Assembly (NCBI GenBank): GCA_945957225.1
Contig: CAMFKK010000011.1
Location: forward strand, 1-17,699
Direction of reading: 5' to 3'
DNA length: 17,699 bases
Source of the DNA: an uncultured Sphingobacteriia bacterium
GTDB lineage: Bacteria; Bacteroidota; Bacteroidia; Chitinophagales; Chitinophagaceae
Both the position numbers and the translations under genes were made by a program. Numbering within the stretch: position 1 is the first letter of the stretch; each line of letters starts with the position of its first letter. A model generated the notes under the pieces. The model searched no databases, was not told the origin of the DNA, and saw only the letters and a program-made list of their open reading frames with translations. Below are positions 1 to 6,986 of the stretch, one piece after another.

Positions 1-47
1 CAACACTCGACTAGTCGTCGGCAGCGTCAGATGTGTATAAGAGACAG
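1..47 (+). other. Illumina Nextera adapter with i5 index (artefact)
   Basis: Bases 15-28 read TCGTCGGCAGCGTC and bases 29-47 read AGATGTGTATAAGAGACAG. Together these are the complete 33-base Nextera Read 1 transposase adapter, the second part being the Tn5 mosaic end. Bases 7-14 (TCGACTAG) match the Nextera XT index I recall as S513, and bases 3-6 (ACAC) are the end of the P5 primer, with one mismatch at base 2. This is library sequence left on a contig end, not DNA from the organism. Genomic sequence starts at about base 48. Confidence 0.97.
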
Positions 48-145
48 GCATATGGAGGTCTTGGACCAGAAAATGCGACGTCTATACACTGAAAACGAGT
101 AATTTTAAGCAGACCAACTAACCAGATCATACAACCACCTGACTT

Positions 146-1360
146 ATGGCCACTTCAAAACCTTCCATCAGTGCCTCTTTTTTATATGAAACCATGGAAG
201 AAACCCTGGATGTAAAAGCACCGGGTGAAAAATTGTTTATTGGGATTCCCAAAGAAATAGCGTTTCAAGAAAACCGAATTGCCCTTACCCCAGATGCAGT
301 GGGAGTTTTGGTAGCTAATGGCAACCATGTAACTGTAGAACACAAAGCTGGCGAAGGAAGCAATTATTCTGACAAAGATTATGCGGAAGCTGGAGCCAGA
401 ATTGTTTATGACAAGGCAGAAGTGTATCAAGCGCCTTTACTAGTAAAAAGTGCACCACCCGTAGAGGAAGACCTGCCTTTTTTGCAAATGAACCAAACCA
501 TTATTTCTCCCATACATTTATCAGCCCTCAAAAAACACCATATTGAGCACATGATGTCTAAGCGTATTACAGCGCTGCGATTTGAAAATTTCAAAGACGA
601 TAGTGGCGCATATCCCATAGTGCGCAGTATGAGTGAAATTGCTGGAAGTGCGGTGATGTTGATTGCTGGTCAGTACCTAAGTAGTTTCAATAAAGGGAAA
701 GGGGTATTGTTAGGTGGAATTAGTGGAATTCCACCAACCAAAGTAGTCATAGTAGGGGCAGGTATTGTTGGAGAATTTGCTACCAGAAATGCACTGGCTC
801 TTGGTGCTTCTGTAAAAGTTTTTGACAATAATGTTACTAGGCTCAAGCAATTACAAAACAATTTGGGTCAAAGAATCTGGACCTCTGTTTTGGAACCTAG
901 AATTTTATCCAAGCAATTAAAGACTTGTGAAGTTGCGGTTGGTGCACTCAGTAATGAATATGGTAGGGCACCAGTGGTGGTGAGTGAAGAAATGGTTGCT
1001 GCCATGAGACCAGGAAGTATTATCATTGACGTAGCAATTGACAGGGGCGGTTGCTTTGAAACCAGTGAACTGACCAGTCATGAACATCCTACCTTTTTAA
1101 AACACCACGTTATTCATTACTGTGTTCCTAATATTCCTAGTGGTTTTGCACGCACTGCTAGTCAAGCCATTAGCAATGTGTTGATGCCGTTGATTTTGGA
1201 AGTGAGTGATGAGGGAGGATTGGAAGAAATGGTTTGGCATAACTTCAATCTAAGAGAAGGTATTTATCTTTTCAAAGGGTCATTAACGGATATCTATATC
1301 AGTCAAAAATTCAACCTGAAATTTACAGATCTAAACTTACTTATTGCCTCAAGGCGATAG
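146..1360 (+). CDS. ald: Alanine dehydrogenase family protein (AlaDh/PNT fold)
   Basis: A 404-residue cytosolic enzyme of the alanine dehydrogenase / transhydrogenase-alpha family, which reversibly deaminates L-alanine to pyruvate with NAD. The N-terminal AlaDh_PNT domain (about 30-165) has the opening IGIPKEI, K101 and H124, at the positions of the substrate-binding Lys and His of characterised alanine dehydrogenases. The Rossmann domain has GAGIVG at 204-209 with the acidic D227 ending the second strand. The stretch IDVAIDRGGCFET (294-306) carries D299, matching the catalytic Asp, and N329 matches the conserved Asn of the 'NMP' loop, here NIP. It is about 30 residues longer than classical Ald at the N terminus, as is common in Bacteroidota versions. 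No membrane segments argue for transhydrogenase. The ATG at 146 is the first good start. It converges with the cytochrome gene with one base between stop codons. True substrate is inferred, not shown. Confidence 0.85.
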   Translation: MATSKPSISASFLYETMEETLDVKAPGEKLFIGIPKEIAFQENRIALTPDAVGVLVANGNHVTVEHKAGEGSNYSDKDYAEAGARIVYDKAEVYQAPLLVKSAPPVEEDLPFLQMNQTIISPIHLSALKKHHIEHMMSKRITALRFENFKDDSGAYPIVRSMSEIAGSAVMLIAGQYLSSFNKGKGVLLGGISGIPPTKVVIVGAGIVGEFATRNALALGASVKVFDNNVTRLKQLQNNLGQRIWTSVLEPRILSKQLKTCEVAVGALSNEYGRAPVVVSEEMVAAMRPGSIIIDVAIDRGGCFETSELTSHEHPTFLKHHVIHYCVPNIPSGFARTASQAISNVLMPLILEVSDEGGLEEMVWHNFNLREGIYLFKGSLTDIYISQKFNLKFTDLNLLIASRR

Positions 1361-1361
1361 T

Positions 1362-3602
1362 TTACCTGATACCCAACCCAGAAAATAATTGCTGGTAGTC
1401 TGGGTTGTTGGGGTTTACTTGTTTTAAATACAGAACATGCGTTCTGGCTTTGTCTGGTCTACTGTTTTGTAGATATACATAGGCAATGGCATAATGTAAT
1501 GATTCTTCTTGCGGAAAAGATTTTAAGCCCTGTTCCAAAACCAATCCTGCTTTATCACCCTTGCCCATTTGTTGCAGGAGTAATCCATAATTATAATACA
1601 ACCTACTATTTTGGCTATTTAGTTGAATGGCTTTTTCAAAAGCTATTGCCGCGTTGTAATTGTCTTTAAGTTCATTGAATAGTAGCCCAAGATTATACCA
1701 TGCCCTATCATTTTTAGGATCTGTTTTAACGGCCAATTGCAATACTTGTATGGCGTCCTGATTCTTGCCTTGCAAATTATAAGTAACAGCCAAATTGAGT
1801 CTTGCCAGGTTGGCCAGGCTGTCTTTTTTCAAAGCCCTTAGATAGAATTTTTCTGCATTTGCAAATTCTCCAGCTCTTTGGTAATGATCGGCAATGCCAA
1901 TATTTCCGTGTGCAAAATCTGCTTGGTGTAGTAAGTTCTTTTCTAATTCTGTTTTTGCAGATTTGTACGCTGCTTGATATTCTTCAGGAACTTGAACGTT
2001 TTTGCCCATGCTACCTACTAGGTCAGCAGCTGCAATACGTACAGCCCTTACTTTGTCTTTGAGCATGGCAGCAATTGCCCCCAGATTCATATTGTTTTTG
2101 GGATAGGCTTGCAAACTTCTTAAAGCTTCGTACCTAATTTGAGCATCAGGTGATTGCAAGGATTCCATTAAGGCACTCATACCATTTGGAAATGCAGTGC
2201 CACCTAAATAATTGAGGGCAGTAGCTTTGATAATATTAGGAGTAGTACTGTCTTGTAACAACCGAAGCAAATGAGGCTCGCTTTGATTGTTCAAACGACT
2301 ACCGGGAATCAGGTCTTCTACATAATTGTATTTTCTCTTAGGGCCATACCATTTAGTTATAGCATCTGAGGCCCATTTTGCAGGTTTGTCTTGGTGGCAA
2401 TTATTACAGGCATTTGGGGTACTGTATTGTACACTCATATCTGGTCTTGGTACCCTAAAACTATGATCATGTCTACTGTCATTGCCCATATAGGTTTTTG
2501 CAGGTGCGTGGCAGTTGACACAGGCAGCACCAGCAGTATTAATGGTATGGAAATGGTGAGAAGGTTCATCAAAGGTCTTAGCATGACATTGCAAACAGGT
2601 AAGATTACCAGGCAAGACCAATTTACCAGAATGAGGGTTATGGCAACTACTACATTGTACGCCTCTGGCAAACATTTTACTTTGCAAAAAAGAAGCATAG
2701 TTATAGTCTTCTTCATTTACCTGTCCATCAGCATGAAAACGCTCAGTATTTGGTACAGTGGGAATATGGTTGTCTAAAAGTTCACCACTGACTATTTTAT
2801 CAGCAGCCACATTGCTTTGAACAGAATGACAAGGAGCGCAAGCATTGATCTGGTCTAATTGTTTGGTGTTTTTTGCCAACAATAATAGAGAATTGGGCTG
2901 TTTATTTCCGGCCTGATAGTCCTTGCCATTAATATATTTTACGTGTTGATCTCCTGGTCCATGACAGGCTTCACAGCTTACGGTGAGTAAGTCATAACTG
3001 GTTTGGTAACTATCTTTTTCTAGGTCATAATTTTTCTTAAGATTGGTACTATGACATTCAGCACACATGGTATTCCAATTCTGTGCATTCCCCGTCCAAT
3101 GCAACCAGTCTCTATAATGTATCTGTTGTCCTTTATACTGCTGAAACCATTTTTTTTCTCGGCTATCCCAACTCTGTCTGCTAACTTGCATTTTGCCATT
3201 GGGAAATTCAATCAGGTATTGTTGTAATGGGAAATGCCCAAACGCATATTTAATAGGGTAATCATGATTCAATCCATCCTCACCTTGGGTATTTAGAAAG
3301 TACTTTCCATCTTTCTTAAAAAAACGAGATGAAACACCATCAGCTTGTAGAGATGCATTATTGAAATTACCCAAAACGGCAGAATCCGTTGGTTCCTGCA
3401 TTGCTTTAAAGTGATCCGATTGTTTCCAATCTTCATATTGCTTTGGATGACAGCTTTGGCATTTTTCAGCGCCAATATAGGCATTGGGTAAAGCTGCTAA
3501 TGTAGCAGGATCATTGTCAGAGGGTTTGCAATATTGCATGGTTACTGCAAAAACAAGAACAAATAAGAAGATGCCCGCAATGGTTTTGATTTGCCTATTC
3601 AA
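1362..3602 (-). CDS. Octaheme c-type cytochrome with HEAT and TPR repeats
   Basis: A 746-residue exported multiheme cytochrome. An N-terminal hydrophobic segment (7-22) is followed by C25-K-P-S-D, which suggests a lipoprotein, although the residues before the Cys are not a classical lipobox. Eight CxxCH heme-attachment motifs have their first Cys at 48, 180, 210, 255, 317, 336, 361 and 399, in an arrangement like cytochrome c554-type proteins. Residues about 440-540 form HEAT-like alpha repeats. Residues about 565-740 hold at least four TPR units (for example NDRAWYNLGLLFNE from 631). This three-part architecture is found in uncharacterised Bacteroidota and Planctomycetota proteins. The heme domain probably carries electrons outside the inner membrane and the repeats probably bind a partner. 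No catalytic role can be assigned. It has no operon partner on its strand, and its start is divergent from the beta-barrel gene across 133 bases. Confidence 0.9.
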   Translation of the reverse strand: MNRQIKTIAGIFLFVLVFAVTMQYCKPSDNDPATLAALPNAYIGAEKCQSCHPKQYEDWKQSDHFKAMQEPTDSAVLGNFNNASLQADGVSSRFFKKDGKYFLNTQGEDGLNHDYPIKYAFGHFPLQQYLIEFPNGKMQVSRQSWDSREKKWFQQYKGQQIHYRDWLHWTGNAQNWNTMCAECHSTNLKKNYDLEKDSYQTSYDLLTVSCEACHGPGDQHVKYINGKDYQAGNKQPNSLLLLAKNTKQLDQINACAPCHSVQSNVAADKIVSGELLDNHIPTVPNTERFHADGQVNEEDYNYASFLQSKMFARGVQCSSCHNPHSGKLVLPGNLTCLQCHAKTFDEPSHHFHTINTAGAACVNCHAPAKTYMGNDSRHDHSFRVPRPDMSVQYSTPNACNNCHQDKPAKWASDAITKWYGPKRKYNYVEDLIPGSRLNNQSEPHLLRLLQDSTTPNIIKATALNYLGGTAFPNGMSALMESLQSPDAQIRYEALRSLQAYPKNNMNLGAIAAMLKDKVRAVRIAAADLVGSMGKNVQVPEEYQAAYKSAKTELEKNLLHQADFAHGNIGIADHYQRAGEFANAEKFYLRALKKDSLANLARLNLAVTYNLQGKNQDAIQVLQLAVKTDPKNDRAWYNLGLLFNELKDNYNAAIAFEKAIQLNSQNSRLYYNYGLLLQQMGKGDKAGLVLEQGLKSFPQEESLHYAIAYVYLQNSRPDKARTHVLYLKQVNPNNPDYQQLFSGLGIR

Positions 3603-3673
3603 AGCGTATGTTTTGTTGTGGACGATTTTATGATTAAAAATAGCTTATAAATCTTGATTCAATGTATTTTTTG

Positions 3674-3705
3674 ACTTATATCAGAGAAGTTATAAGTATA
3701 TCAGA
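3674..3705. promoter_or_regulatory. Candidate operator: phased repeats in divergent intergenic region
   Basis: TATATCAGA occurs at 3677-3685 and again at 3697-3705, exactly 20 bases (about two helical turns) apart. Overlapping these, ACTTATA at 3674-3680 is the inverted repeat of TATAAGT at 3691-3697. The site lies in the 133-base gap between the divergent cytochrome and beta-barrel genes, so a regulator bound here could act on either. The region is very AT-rich, so chance is a real alternative. I could not place a convincing Bacteroidota TAnnTTTG promoter box. Confidence 0.3.
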
Positions 3706-3735
3706 ATATATTGTGTAAATTTTTATAAAGAATAT

Positions 3736-4287
3736 ATGAAGCAATTTCTAACAATTTTAATGGCCATGTTATTGATAGGGATATCTGGGTATAGCCAGGA
3801 GAAAGAATTGAATCATGGAACCGAGGAAGGAAAACTTAGTCACCACCAATTGAGTTTCATGTTGAGTCATTCCTATATCTCGGAAGGATATTTCTTTAGT
3901 TCCAGAAAATGGATTGCGGCCCCATCTTTTGGTCTTGATTATAATTATTGGTTGAAGAAAAATTTGGCAATTGGTTTGCACACCGATCTAATCAAGGAGA
4001 ATTTTTCTTTAGTAGAAGCTTCTGGTGAAAAAATAATTGAACGTTCTACCCCATTTGCGGTTGTTCCAGCCTTGACCTATAAGCCGGGTGAACATGGCGC
4101 ATTCATCTTAGGAATGGGAGGAGAATTTGCAAAAGAAGGAAGTTTTGCTGTTACTAGAATTGGGTATGAATATGGATGGGAGCTGCCCAAAAAATATGAA
4201 TTGGCGTTTAGTCTTACCTATGACCTCAAATGGAATGCTTATAATACCTGGACTTTTGGAATAGTTGTTTCTAAATTTTTCAAATAA
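3736..4287 (+). CDS. Exported small beta-barrel-like protein of unknown function
   Basis: A 183-residue protein with a clear Sec signal peptide (MKQFL, hydrophobic to about 17, probable cleavage after GYSQ at about 21). The mature part consists of alternating polar/hydrophobic stretches rich in Tyr, Phe, Trp and Gly. Examples are APSFGLDYNYWLKKNLAIGL, then AFILGMGGEF, then AVTRIGYEYGW and the C-terminal WTFGIVVSKFFK. This is the pattern of a small outer-membrane beta-barrel of about eight strands ending in an aromatic residue. I do not recognise a named family. It precedes the thioredoxin-like gene on the same strand by about 60 bases and the two may be co-transcribed. Function unknown. Confidence 0.75.
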   Translation: MKQFLTILMAMLLIGISGYSQEKELNHGTEEGKLSHHQLSFMLSHSYISEGYFFSSRKWIAAPSFGLDYNYWLKKNLAIGLHTDLIKENFSLVEASGEKIIERSTPFAVVPALTYKPGEHGAFILGMGGEFAKEGSFAVTRIGYEYGWELPKKYELAFSLTYDLKWNAYNTWTFGIVVSKFFK

Positions 4288-4345
4288 GCCACTATTTTAT
4301 CATTGATTTGGCATTTTTTCTATCTTGACGGTCTTAAATTGCGCC

Positions 4346-4927
4346 ATGATGAAAAAGCTTTTGCCATTCTTGTTATGCATGTACTCCTATTGCATGGTTG
4401 TAGCTCAGACTAAGCCCCCTGAATTCAAGAAAGAAAATTTGATTTCCCAAGCTGTAAACGAGAAAGCGGCTGACTTTAAATTAAAGGATTTAACAGGAAA
4501 AACAGTTAGTCTCTCGGCACTCAAAGGGAAAGTAGTGGTTTTAGATTTTTGGGCCACTTGGTGTGGACCCTGTAAGGCATCCTTTCCTGCAATGAAAGCA
4601 GCTGTTGAGAAATTCAAAGATAGTTCACACGTGGTCTTTCTTTTTATAGATACTTGGGAAACACAGGAAACTGAAAAAGCCAGAAGAAAGGAAGTCACTG
4701 ATTTTATTGCTGAAAATAAATATCCTTTTCAAATTTTGATGGATGAGAGGGTTAGGGGTAATCCTTATGATTATTTGGTGGGTATGAAATACAAAGCAGA
4801 ATTAATACCAGCAAAGGTTGTGATTGGAAAAGATGGTAATATTAAGTTTAGAACTAAGGGTTATAATGGAAGTAAGGAGTACTTGGTGGATGAGTTATCA
4901 GCTATGATAGCCTATGCTAATAAATAA
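4346..4927 (+). CDS. TlpA/ResA-like periplasmic thioredoxin
   Basis: A thiol-disulfide oxidoreductase of the TlpA/ResA/AhpC-TSA type, 193 residues from the ATG at 4346. An in-frame TTG at 4325 would add seven residues before the signal peptide and is less likely; the ATG at 4349 is an equally good start. The signal peptide (MMKKLLPFLLCMYSYCMVVA) directs it out of the cytosol. The thioredoxin fold opens with KAADFKLKDLTGK. The redox motif WCGPCK has Cys73 and Cys76, and a cis-Pro candidate is Pro155 in LIPAKVVI. Such proteins reduce periplasmic disulfides, sometimes in cytochrome c maturation. A multiheme cytochrome gene lies 0.7 kb to the left, but a link is only inference. The family is common in Bacteroidota, so partner specificity cannot be told. 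Confidence 0.88.
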   Translation: MMKKLLPFLLCMYSYCMVVAQTKPPEFKKENLISQAVNEKAADFKLKDLTGKTVSLSALKGKVVVLDFWATWCGPCKASFPAMKAAVEKFKDSSHVVFLFIDTWETQETEKARRKEVTDFIAENKYPFQILMDERVRGNPYDYLVGMKYKAELIPAKVVIGKDGNIKFRTKGYNGSKEYLVDELSAMIAYANK

Positions 4928-4955
4928 GTGAAGAGTGAAAAGTGAAGAGTGAAGA
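4928..4955 (+). repeat. Four tandem heptamers (GTGAAGA)
   Basis: Immediately after the TAA stop of the thioredoxin gene come four perfect-length 7-base units: GTGAAGA (4928), GTGAAAA (4935), GTGAAGA (4942) and GTGAAGA (4949). Only one base in 28 departs from the consensus. The array is non-coding, in the 3' leader to the terminator. Short heptamer arrays of this kind can vary in copy number by slippage. Confidence 0.85.
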
Positions 4956-4982
4956 ATGGACTGAGAAAATCTAAAAGTCTTG

Positions 4983-5018
4983 TAATAAAGAACCCTGACA
5001 TGTCAGGGTTCTTTATTA
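4983..5018. terminator. Bidirectional terminator, perfect 36-base palindrome
   Basis: Bases 4983-5000 are the exact reverse complement of 5001-5018. The core is GAACCCTGACA/TGTCAGGGTTC, flanked on each side by A/T-rich arms (TAATAAA and TTTATTA) that give a T-rich tail in either direction. It sits between the convergent stops of the thioredoxin gene (4927, +) and the DUF1080 gene (5040, -), so it can end transcripts from both. Confidence 0.9.
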
Positions 5019-5039
5019 TATAGAAGTTGATATTACTGC

Positions 5040-5642
5040 TTAAAGCGATTCTAATACAATATTGCGCCAATGAACTTTGATCCCGCCGCCATCATGTATT
5101 TGTAGGGCAATAAACCCTTCACCCTTACCAATTTTCTCGTCTTTTAAACGAATCATTTCATGACCATTTAACCAAGTAGTAACATCATCTCCTTGAACTT
5201 GAATGCGCATGGTATTCCATTCACCCATTTTAAGCCATTGTTCGTCTTCTGCCTTGGGTTGAATAAGCCAACCCCTTCCATAAGATTCATAAATGCCACC
5301 ACTATGTAATTTGGGAGGAGCCACTTCTACCTGCCAACCGCTGATTTTTACACCCTCTATAGAAGATCTAAAAAATACACCGCTATTGCCATTGGCTTCC
5401 TGTTTAAATTCCAAAGTCAAATTGAAATTTTTGTATTTGCCATTGGTAGATAAATAGCCGTATTGTTTGTCAGGTCCACTTTCACAAATCAATTCACCAT
5501 CTTGTACATACCATTTCTCCGTTCCATGAATGGTCCAGTTGGAAAGGTCTTTGCCATTAAAAAGTTTTACTTTCTGGGCTTGTGCAACTTGCAACATTAG
5601 TGCAAGTGCAAAGAGTAAGCTTGTTTTTTTCAGATTCATCAT
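5040..5642 (-). CDS. DUF1080 / 3-keto-disaccharide hydrolase domain protein
   Basis: A 200-residue exported protein of the DUF1080 family (PF06439, now called 3-keto-disaccharide hydrolase), with a concanavalin-like beta-sandwich fold. The reading frame extends further upstream into the oxidoreductase gene, but the adjacent ATGs at 5642 and 5639 directly precede a textbook signal peptide (KKTSLLFALALMLQVAQAQ), so I start there. Family hallmarks are LFNGKDLSNW (27-36), NSGVFFRS (86-93), GWQVEV (102-107) and the terminal GFIALQIHDGGGIKVHWRNI (176-195). Characterised relatives cleave glycosides whose sugar has been oxidised at C3. Only five bases separate it from the stop of the Gfo/Idh/MocA gene, which fits a dehydrogenase making the keto-substrate. 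It is the last gene of the leftward operon, before the palindromic terminator. The natural substrate is not known. Confidence 0.88.
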   Translation of the reverse strand: MMNLKKTSLLFALALMLQVAQAQKVKLFNGKDLSNWTIHGTEKWYVQDGELICESGPDKQYGYLSTNGKYKNFNLTLEFKQEANGNSGVFFRSSIEGVKISGWQVEVAPPKLHSGGIYESYGRGWLIQPKAEDEQWLKMGEWNTMRIQVQGDDVTTWLNGHEMIRLKDEKIGKGEGFIALQIHDGGGIKVHWRNIVLESL

Positions 5643-5647
5643 GTCAA

Positions 5648-6976
5648 TTAAAAGTATTTGGTAACGCCTGGTATGGCAATTGGGTAAAATCCATCGGCCC
5701 CTGGCACTATTGGAGGAGTTGCATCCCATGCATAGGTTTTGGGTTGAATATCAATGCCAGAATTGATAGCTTTATCCCATTCAACCACCTGTCCACTATA
5801 GGTAGCCATTCTGCCCAAAATGGAAGTCATGGTACTATAAGCTCCATTGTCCGCATCGGCAAATTTGTATTCACCTTTTGCAATGGCTGCAAACAGTTCA
5901 TCATGTTCTGTTTGATATGGATTGTTTTCTGTTTTTTTGTTGAATTGATACACAGTATTTCCCTTGCTATCTAAGATTCTAGCAGCTCCTGCCATGATTT
6001 TTCCCTTAGTGCCAATCAAGAGTTCATCCACTTTTGAAGAAGTTCCTGGAATATGTCTACACTGACTATTTAAAATAGAACCATCTGCATAATGGAATTC
6101 TACAAAGTGGTGGTCAAAGATTTCACCATGTTCTTTTCCTTTTCTTACCTGTCTACCTCCCATTCCCTGTGCCTTAACTGGATATGCTCCTTTGAACCAG
6201 TTAATCACGTCAATATTATGAATATGTTGTTCATTGATATGATCCCCGCAAAGCCAGTTAAAATAATACCAGTTACGCATTTGGTATTCCATTTCTGTTT
6301 GACCAGCTTTTCTAGGTCTTACCCATACGCCGTCATTGTTCCACCAGGCTTGCGCCGATGTGATATCGCCAATCATCTCTTTTCGGCTAAACAATTCACG
6401 ATAGGAGTTCTGATAATGTCTTTGTAAGCCAACCACCACATTCAATTTCTTTTGTTTGGCAACCAGTGCGGTAGCCAACACTTTTTGAATGCCTGCTGGA
6501 TCCGTTGCAACAGGCTTTTCCATGAACACGTGTTTGTTCTGACGGATGGCTTCTTCAAAATGAATGGGTCTAAAACCCGGAGGTGTTGTAAGAATCACCA
6601 CGTCTGCTAAAGCAATAGCTTGTTTGTAACCATCAAAACCAGAAAACTTTCTTTCTTCTGGTACTTGTATGTTTTTAGCCAAGTCCTTGCCTTCGCTACT
6701 TGCTTCATTCATTAAATTCTTGTAACAGTTGTCTAGATTGTCTCTAAAAGCATCGGCCATGGCCACCAATTGTACATTCTGTTTGCTTTGAAGGGCTTGC
6801 ATGGCAGCGCCAGTTCCTCTTCCGCCGCAACCTACTAATGCCACTTTAATTGTATCACTAGCACCTGAGAAAAAATTAGCCCTGGTTAATAAAGGACTAG
6901 CCATCAATCCACCAGCTACCAGCGAAGCGGATTTTACAAAATCCCTTCTTGAGGGATGGTTGAAAGCATCGTTCAT
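5648..6976 (-). CDS. Tat-exported Gfo/Idh/MocA family oxidoreductase
   Basis: A 442-residue NAD(P)-dependent sugar oxidoreductase. The N terminus carries a twin-arginine signal, SRRDFVK (9-15), followed by a hydrophobic stretch to about 31. The protein is therefore probably folded around its cofactor before export, as known for Zymomonas glucose-fructose oxidoreductase. The Rossmann domain has VALVGCGGRGTG (45-56) and the family EKP motif at 153-155, whose Lys154 is the usual catalytic lysine. The C-terminal domain has HIHNID (251-256), with H253 and D256 as probable catalytic residues. It lies ten bases from the SUMF1-like gene upstream and five from the DUF1080 gene downstream, so the four genes look like one transcript. 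Related enzymes oxidise sugars at C3 or reduce keto-sugars; direction and substrate are inferred from context. The mature N terminus includes NFFSGAS (34-40), noted separately because it resembles an ApbE target. Confidence 0.92.
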   Translation of the reverse strand: MNDAFNHPSRRDFVKSASLVAGGLMASPLLTRANFFSGASDTIKVALVGCGGRGTGAAMQALQSKQNVQLVAMADAFRDNLDNCYKNLMNEASSEGKDLAKNIQVPEERKFSGFDGYKQAIALADVVILTTPPGFRPIHFEEAIRQNKHVFMEKPVATDPAGIQKVLATALVAKQKKLNVVVGLQRHYQNSYRELFSRKEMIGDITSAQAWWNNDGVWVRPRKAGQTEMEYQMRNWYYFNWLCGDHINEQHIHNIDVINWFKGAYPVKAQGMGGRQVRKGKEHGEIFDHHFVEFHYADGSILNSQCRHIPGTSSKVDELLIGTKGKIMAGAARILDSKGNTVYQFNKKTENNPYQTEHDELFAAIAKGEYKFADADNGAYSTMTSILGRMATYSGQVVEWDKAINSGIDIQPKTYAWDATPPIVPGADGFYPIAIPGVTKYF

Positions 6977-6986
6977 GTTTGTGTTT

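Noticed and set aside
29..47. Tn5/IS50 mosaic end as evidence of a transposon
   Set aside because: It is continuous with the Nextera adapter and index, so it is a library artefact.
48..145. Tail of an upstream gene ending at 102 (or 92)
   Set aside because: All three forward frames are open for the first 40 bases after the adapter, so no frame can be preferred and no family is recognisable in so few codons.
2391..2777. Plus-strand open frame of 128 codons inside the cytochrome gene
   Set aside because: It is antisense to eight-heme coding sequence with clear motifs, and its own translation has no recognisable features.
4325..4345. TTG start for the thioredoxin gene
   Set aside because: It would place seven non-hydrophobic residues before an otherwise standard signal peptide beginning MMKK; the ATGs at 4346/4349 fit better.
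5643..5729. Upstream ATG at 5729 for the DUF1080 protein
   Set aside because: It lies inside the oxidoreductase gene and adds 29 residues without family similarity ahead of a clear signal peptide.
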